DNA of 64,000 bases from Rhizomys pruinosus. Lineage: Eukaryota > Chordata > Mammalia > Rodentia > Spalacidae. The translations under genes and the position numbers were made by a program. Below the pieces are notes generated by a model. The model saw nothing but the letters and a program-made list of their open reading frames with translations, did not search any database and was not told the DNA's origin. Where the stretch lies: the NCBI GenBank assembly GCA_009823505.1, contig VZQC01005680.1, positions 7,826,439-7,890,438 on the forward strand, in the 5' to 3' direction. Within the stretch, counting starts at the first letter, position 1. The number at the start of each line of letters is the position of its first letter. Below, in pieces: positions 58,749 to 64,000 of this stretch.

Positions 58749-59011
58749 GGCTGGAGAGATGGCCTAGCGGTTAAGAGCGCCGACCGCTCTTACAGAGGAC
58801 CCGGGTTCGATCCCCAGCACCCACATGGCGGCCGAGAACCGTCTGAAACTCCAATTCCAGGAGAACTCCAGTTCCAGGGGAATCTGAGACCCTCTTCTGA
58901 CCTCCGCGGCATTGCACGACACGGGTGCACAGACCTGCATGCAGACAGTACATTCATACACATACAGAAATAAATATAATTAATAAAAAAAATTTAAAAA
59001 AAAAAAAAAAG
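58749..59011 (+). mobile_element. B2 SINE (long type), the most consensus-like copy
   Basis: Intact Pol III A box tggcctagcgg (58760-58770) and B box ggttcgatcc (58804-58813), the 17-bp internal duplication and a long A tail. Perfect 13-bp target-site duplication agagacataaaag at 58736-58748 and 59012-59024. A candidate for recent mobility. Confidence 0.97.
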
Positions 59012-59089
59012 AGAGACATAAAAGATGCACTGGATAATTTTAAGATCTTTTATGGGCATCACAAATTTGACTGAGTGGGTTATCAAAAA

Positions 59090-59222
59090 ATAGAAGACAC
59101 AAAAGTAAAAGGGGGGCATTTGGCGAAAATATACAGGGAGTTGGAGGAGGCAAATGGGGTGGATGATCATATTTCATTGTATACATATGTGATGCCCTCA
59201 ATAAAGATAAATTGTACTTAAA
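59090..59222 (+). mobile_element. Old L1 3'-terminal fragment (probable)
   Basis: gggagttggaggaggcaaat, tcatatttcattgtatacat and tcaataaagataaa resemble the extreme 3' end of old rodent L1/Lx. Confidence 0.5.
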
Positions 59223-59234
59223 TTGATCTATTTA

Positions 59235-59432
59235 TATTAAGACTTCTTTTTATTTACAATCTGTGTCTGTGTGAATATATGCCACATGAGTGCAGTGGCC
59301 AAGGAGGCCAGAAGAGGGCATGGGATCCCCAGGATATGGAGATGCAGGTGACTGCCAGACTATGACTAAACTGTGAAGTCTTCTGCATTATCAGCAAGTG
59401 CTCTTAACCTCTAAATGTCTCTCCAGCCTCAG
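59235..59432 (-). mobile_element. B3 SINE
   Basis: Antisense: aggaggccagaagagggcat, ggatatggagatgcaggtga, agtgctcttaacctctaaat, gtctctccagcctc. Confidence 0.82.
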
Positions 59433-59721
59433 ACCTTGTATTTCACTTGTTACACCTAAAAATACTTAGCTTTCTCTTCATGGACTCAAGTCTACATACC
59501 ACTGCCTCCTATAAAAATCAATGTTCATTTTGTCTTCTCTGATTATCCATCATATAACAGCTTCTAAAACACAGTCAATGGTGTAACATGATGACTAAAC
59601 AGTCACATTGTAAGTCCTGCAACTCAGAAAAATGTTATGCATACATTTCAGCATGCACACACATGACCTCTCATTCTTCCTTTCTTTATTTGTAAATAAA
59701 ACTTTCCTGGTCTTCATTAGA

Positions 59722-59774
<53 letters not shown>

Positions 59775-60015
59775 ATAAACCTCTCAGTCTCACAAATCTC
59801 ATTTGGAAGAAAGCAATCAATTATTGAAACTTTTGAGACATTATATCCTTTGATGGCCTACACTGATCTGACTTCCAGTGGGGCAGAATGGGGACAAAGC
59901 CAAAGAAAAAAGCTTGGAAGTCTGTCAGCACCCTTAACAGGAAGGAATAAAGGGGAAGAACTGGTTGTTAAAGATCTGTGGCAAGTGTCTGTCACAGTCC
60001 CTTACAGGAAGCCAC
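59433..60015. other. Unique sequence with (TC)n
   Basis: A (TC)n run lies at 59726-59770. No coding signal recognised. Confidence 0.45.
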
Positions 60016-60017
60016 TT

Positions 60018-60310
60018 GTGATAGTTAGCATTGATTGTTAACTTGCTGGGATTTAGAATCACCATGGAAACAAATCTCTGGGCAGAAATACGAGGCTGGG
60101 CTAATTGAAGTGTGTCCAGAAGTGACTAAGAAGGAGAATGTGAGTGGTGAACCAGTTTTCATCTCTCTTTGTTTCCTGACCCTGAGGCAGTAGGCTGGCT
60201 GCCTCCTGCACCTGACACCATGCCTTCTCTACCATGATGAAAATCCTAATAAACTCTTTATTTCAGTTGCTGTTATTGACTATGGTGACCCAAAAATATC
60301 TAACATCAGA
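60018..60310 (+). mobile_element. Diverged hAT-type DNA transposon (URR1/RChARR1-like)
   Basis: gtgatagttagcattgattg start, ctgggctaattgaagtgtgt, ttcctgaccctgaggcagta, tcctaataaactctttattt. No transposase. Confidence 0.5.
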
Positions 60311-61568
60311 GGTAGTGAAATCATACACATTGAAGAGGACCTGAGCCTAGCACGCGAAGTACCCGTCTTTTACTCCTCTATCATGGACCTTTCCTCTGTA
60401 TGTCTTCACTTTTTGTTTGTCCTTTCCTGGCCTCTATCTACACTGTAAGAGTTATGAGTCCTAAAGGGATAGATGATATTTTACTGTTACCTACAGTGCT
60501 TTGGATACTGCTATACATATAACTCTTATAAATAAAATGAGCTGCATCGACCTAGTTGATGTTTAATAATTTTTGACCTTTAAAAGTTAGCAACTTCATA
60601 TGGCTCAACTTCAAACATTTCAAACATGCTGTCTCCTCGGCCTGGAAGGTTTTGTTCTGGATGTTTTTTGCCAGTTAATTCCACTCCTACTTTACGGGTG
60701 AGTTTAATGCATCATTTCCAAATCCAGCCTTCCTTGACAGGGTCATTTCCATCTGTGGTAGTCTCATAAGAAATCACTAATCCTTCACAGTTTCAATCTA
60801 AGATATAATTCCCTAGTTTTGTGCCTATGTATTCCTCCCACAAGATGATAAACTCCATGAAATATGACTAGTTATTTCTCCTCACCATTGTTTGTCTAGT
60901 GCAATTTCTGTCCTTAGTAGCTGTCAGTAAATATTTGTTGAATGAGTACATAGGTTCCACTAACGCATCTGAACCTGGCGTGACAAAAGTATTTCTCCGC
61001 TATGGTAAAGATATATAAGATCTATGCCATAGTTTTTTTTTTTTTTTCATATTAAACAGATGGTGAGAAGCCCATAAAGCTTTATAGACACTGTCATTCA
61101 GTAACAAATGATAATGATCCATGCCATTTTTAGGTCTATAGTTGCAATTATTTTGCTTCCATTAATAGTTTTTGTCCCTATCATAGGAACTCTTAGATTG
61201 ATTACCTTCTAACAGAAGTTCACATTCTGATCAAGCTCAAATGGCTTTGAATAGTAATTAATCTGGTCACTGACCTTCTGATGTACCCATTATTTGAGAA
61301 CTGGTCAGAATCCTTTACTCAAAACTTATCAGATGCCTTCATCCTAAAGTCTGTATCTCCATGCGATTCTAACCTGGGATCTCTGATCTTTTCTTTCTCC
61401 TTACCTCCATGCAGTATGCTCTTAGATGCCTGATTCCAGCCTAATCCTTAGATAACACACACAGTAACTAGCCACTAAAACATCTTACCACAGGCTCCTA
61501 TTTAAATGTAAATACAAGATGCTATGAGTTCAGCCAATAAATTTAATGTATTGCAAACAAGAAAAACT
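60311..61568. other. Unique sequence
   Basis: No repeat or exon recognised apart from a T run at 61032-61046. Confidence 0.45.
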
Positions 61569-61570
61569 GG

Positions 61571-61768
61571 AGGCTGAAGTGATGGATCAGTGTTAAGAGC
61601 AATTACCACTTCTGGAAAAGACCAGGGTTTCATTCTGAGAACACACTTTGGGTGTCTTACATCTGCCTGTAAGTTCAGCTCCAAAGGATCCAACACCATT
61701 TTCTGGTGTTTGTACTAATTTGAGCAATTGCATTAATGTGCACATACATACATGTAATTAAAATAAAT
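61571..61768 (+). mobile_element. B2/B3 SINE, diverged
   Basis: ggaggctgaagtgatggatc head, tctgcctgtaagttcagctc, AAATAAATAA tail, into which a B1 inserted. Confidence 0.8.
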
Positions 61769-61771
61769 AAA

Positions 61772-61906
61772 TAGCTGGGCATGGTGGCACACGCCTTTAA
61801 TCCTGGCACTTGGGAGTCAGAGGCAGGCGGATCTTTGTGAGTTCAAGGCCAGCCTGGTCTACAGAGTGAGTTCCAGGACAGCTGGGGCTACAGGGAGACC
61901 CTGTCT
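61772..61906 (+). mobile_element. B1 SINE
   Basis: Complete and near consensus: gctgggcatggtggcacacg to gggagaccctgtctcgaaa, followed by an AT-rich microsatellite to 61975. Confidence 0.96.
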
Positions 61907-61913
61907 CGAAATA

Positions 61914-61944
<31 letters not shown>

Positions 61945-62044
61945 ATATATATATTTTGAAATATATTTTTTTAATGGAAAGACTCACAAATATGGAGCTG
62001 TAGTTCTTAGTATAGGTAGCCAAATTCAGAAAGAAAAGGTTTCA

Positions 62045-62425
62045 GAGGCCGAAAAGACATCTCCGTCTGTAAAGTGCCTGCCATGCAAGGATGGAGCTCT
62101 GAATAGGATCCCCAGAAGCCACAATAAAAAAGCTGGGCTGGGCATGGTGGTACACACTTGCAATCCCAGCATTGGAGAGGAAGAAAAAATGGATACCTGG
62201 TGCTCTGTGGCCAGTTTATTCTATGCAGTGAGCTCCAGGCCAGTAACAGAGCCTGTCTCAAAAATATCCACAAAAACAAACAACAACAAAAACAAAAACA
62301 AACAAACACAAACAAAAAAACAAAACAAAACAGGAGAATAGGACCTGAGGAACAATACCCAAAGTTGACCTCTGGCCTCCATATGCATGCACACGCGTGC
62401 ATACATGCATGCCTACCCACATTTC
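62045..62425 (+). mobile_element. B4/RSINE1 SINE with (CAAAA)n expansion
   Basis: ID-like half (aaagtgcctgccatgcaagg), B1-like half (gctgggcatggtggtacaca), an internal CAAAA-rich expansion at about 62268-62332, then gacctctggcctccatatgc and a CA/TG-rich tail. Confidence 0.85.
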
Positions 62426-62429
62426 CGAT

Positions 62430-63755
62430 ACTGGACACCAGTTTCAGACTTCTCTGAGTGGCTACATTCTCCATAGCCCCCTCCCCTGAGGTTCCAGTCT
62501 ATGCATGGCAGAGGCTTTGTCTCTAAGGCTTGGAACAGGGAAGGCCTCTGTTATTTGCAGCTTCTGGTCTTGGGAGGACTGCTCCGGATCCCAGATCTCC
62601 TGAGGCCCAGGCCTGGTCCTCACTGTACATGTGGTCCTAGGTATCCAGACCTTGAGTTCAGGCCTCTCTCACTATCAGACACCAGGAGGCTTTCTGTTAT
62701 CTGTCTGTTTCTCTTTTACAGCCCCAATCATTCTTCATTTATGCCCTAATTGAACTTCTAGAGATTAAAAAAAAAAGTCCAAAAGCTTAAAAAAGTAAGT
62801 ACTGCCATAACTAAACTGATATAACCCTCAACTTAAAATATTTAATTATATCTTAAAATATAAATTTGAAAATCTGTTTGTGTGTTATAATTTTTTAAAT
62901 ATTGTTTACTGACAAAACCATACTACCCAGCTTCAACGATATTGTAAAATTTGTCACTGTTCCTATAATGTGAGTTTTCATTCACTATCCTTCCAAATTT
63001 GTCAACATTTATAGTCTTTCAATGTAATCATGTTTCTTCTTAAAGAAATCAATGATGATAAATATTTTTTTTAAAGAATGAGCTTTGAAGTCTGACTTGC
63101 CTATTTTAATCACAGGTAGTTCCTAAACTTTATGCTCAAAATATGTTTATATCATTAGGTTATTATAAAGTGCATGAAAAGAATGTCTATGGTTCTAGGA
63201 CAAGTATAATGTCTAGCAATGTAATACATGGATTAAATTTTAGCCACAGTTATTATTAATAAAAAGACTGCTGATGTAAATCATACTTCCTCCCACCAAT
63301 ACCAGAATAAAGCATAAATTGTTTGCTCAGCAAAACTTTTCTATTTATTGTTTTATTCATGCCACATAATTTAATTTAACTGACTAGACTTGATCAATTA
63401 TGAAATAAGCAGGCATTAAAAACACTGCTAAATAAAACCCTTTTACTGTTCACTAAAATCAAATAACTATTTTGTTTCTAATTGGCTTTGTATATTTTTC
63501 CTTCTAATTGCATCCTAATTCCCAGTTCTGAGCAAGCCAGGAGACAGGCTTGAGGAATCATCATCAATATTACTGAGGATGGTATACTCTCCAGACCTCC
63601 AAATCTCTTTGTTCTGCACCTTAGGGCCCATTTGCGCACTGGCTGTTACTTGCTTCTGAGCAATCACCAAAACTAATCTTTGGCATAAAAACTGGTCCAT
63701 TTCATATAAGAATCACTGATCAATGTATTATAATCAGCACCATTAAATCATTTCT
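62430..63755. other. Unique sequence
   Basis: About 62480-62750 is richer in GC than its flanks. A 61-codon minus-strand frame lies at 63515-63700. Neither is recognised. Confidence 0.35.
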
Positions 63756-63759
63756 TTAA

Positions 63760-64000
63760 AAAATTTATTGAGCTTTTGAACATTTCATAGGACATTTCCC
63801 AGTCAAACTTAGAGCTGTTTCCCCATCCATGCCCCCTCACCAGAGATCATGCATTCTGACATGCATGTTAAGTCCTGTCTTGGATCTTTTTCTTAGTCTT
63901 TTTAACTTTTTCGAAATACAAGTTTACTGTTTTGGTCAAATCTTTGAACAAGTCTTGTGTTGTTGTTCCCTTTAATTTTATATTACTCCAAAATACGCAT
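63760..64000 (-). mobile_element. L1 3' end, antisense, continuing past the window
   Basis: This is the reverse complement of the L1-A 3' UTR at about 10890-11150: shared blocks include tttggagtaatataaaatta and gacttgttcaaaga. The rest of this L1 should lie beyond 64000. Confidence 0.82.

Noticed and set aside
58749..58830. tRNA gene
   Set aside because: Pol III A and B boxes are present, but this is the tRNA-derived head of a B2 SINE with no cloverleaf.

Overview
This window is mammalian nuclear DNA, almost certainly from a myodont (mouse-like) rodent. The evidence is the repeat content: B1 (7SL-derived), B2/B3 and ID (tRNA-derived) and B4/RSINE1 SINEs, L1 LINEs with rodent-type 3' ends, older Lx-like L1 3' UTRs, URR1/RChARR1-like rodent DNA transposons and one ERVK-type solo LTR. 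The B2 and B1 consensus differs from the house mouse, so a non-Mus lineage is likely; I cannot name the species. I found no host protein-coding gene, exon, rRNA, functional tRNA or CRISPR array. The only long reading frames belong to L1 retrotransposons, and most short frames are translations of repeats. The window reads as intergenic or deep intronic sequence.

Layout. (1) 1-11155: an old L1 (L1-A) runs over 1-2872 and resumes at 10022-11155. A perfect 16-bp direct repeat marks the break, so the 7.15 kb between looks like inserted material. That block holds a short GC-rich piece, a younger 5'-truncated L1 (L1-B, with a 770-codon open stretch of ORF2) and two copies of an unclassified noncoding retroposon. 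A third copy of that retroposon sits inside L1-A with its own 13-bp target-site duplication and A tail. (2) 11156-17210: mostly unique sequence with B2, B1 and URR1 copies. (3) 17215-20160: old L1/Lx remnants carrying ID and B2 insertions and a 21-bp perfect hairpin. (4) 20316-28215: an L1 with its 5' UTR (about 229-bp monomer-like repeats), ORF1 and the start of ORF2. It is split in ORF1 by a 4.1-kb antisense L1 and carries two B1s and a B2. (5) 28231-46233: microsatellites, many B2/B1 insertions, Lx 3' UTR pieces, a 36-bp minisatellite rich in CACGTG, and an L1 with a 5' inversion. (6) 46240-46631: an intact solo LTR. (7) 46638-64000: mostly unique sequence with scattered SINEs and DNA transposons, ending in the 3' end of another antisense L1.

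Nothing here works together as a gene system. What can be read is a retrotransposition history: L1 supplied the machinery, B1/B2/ID/B4 and the unclassified retroposon used it, and target-site duplications give the nesting order. The items most worth following up are the unclassified three-copy retroposon, the E-box minisatellite, the solo LTR and the nested L1 events.
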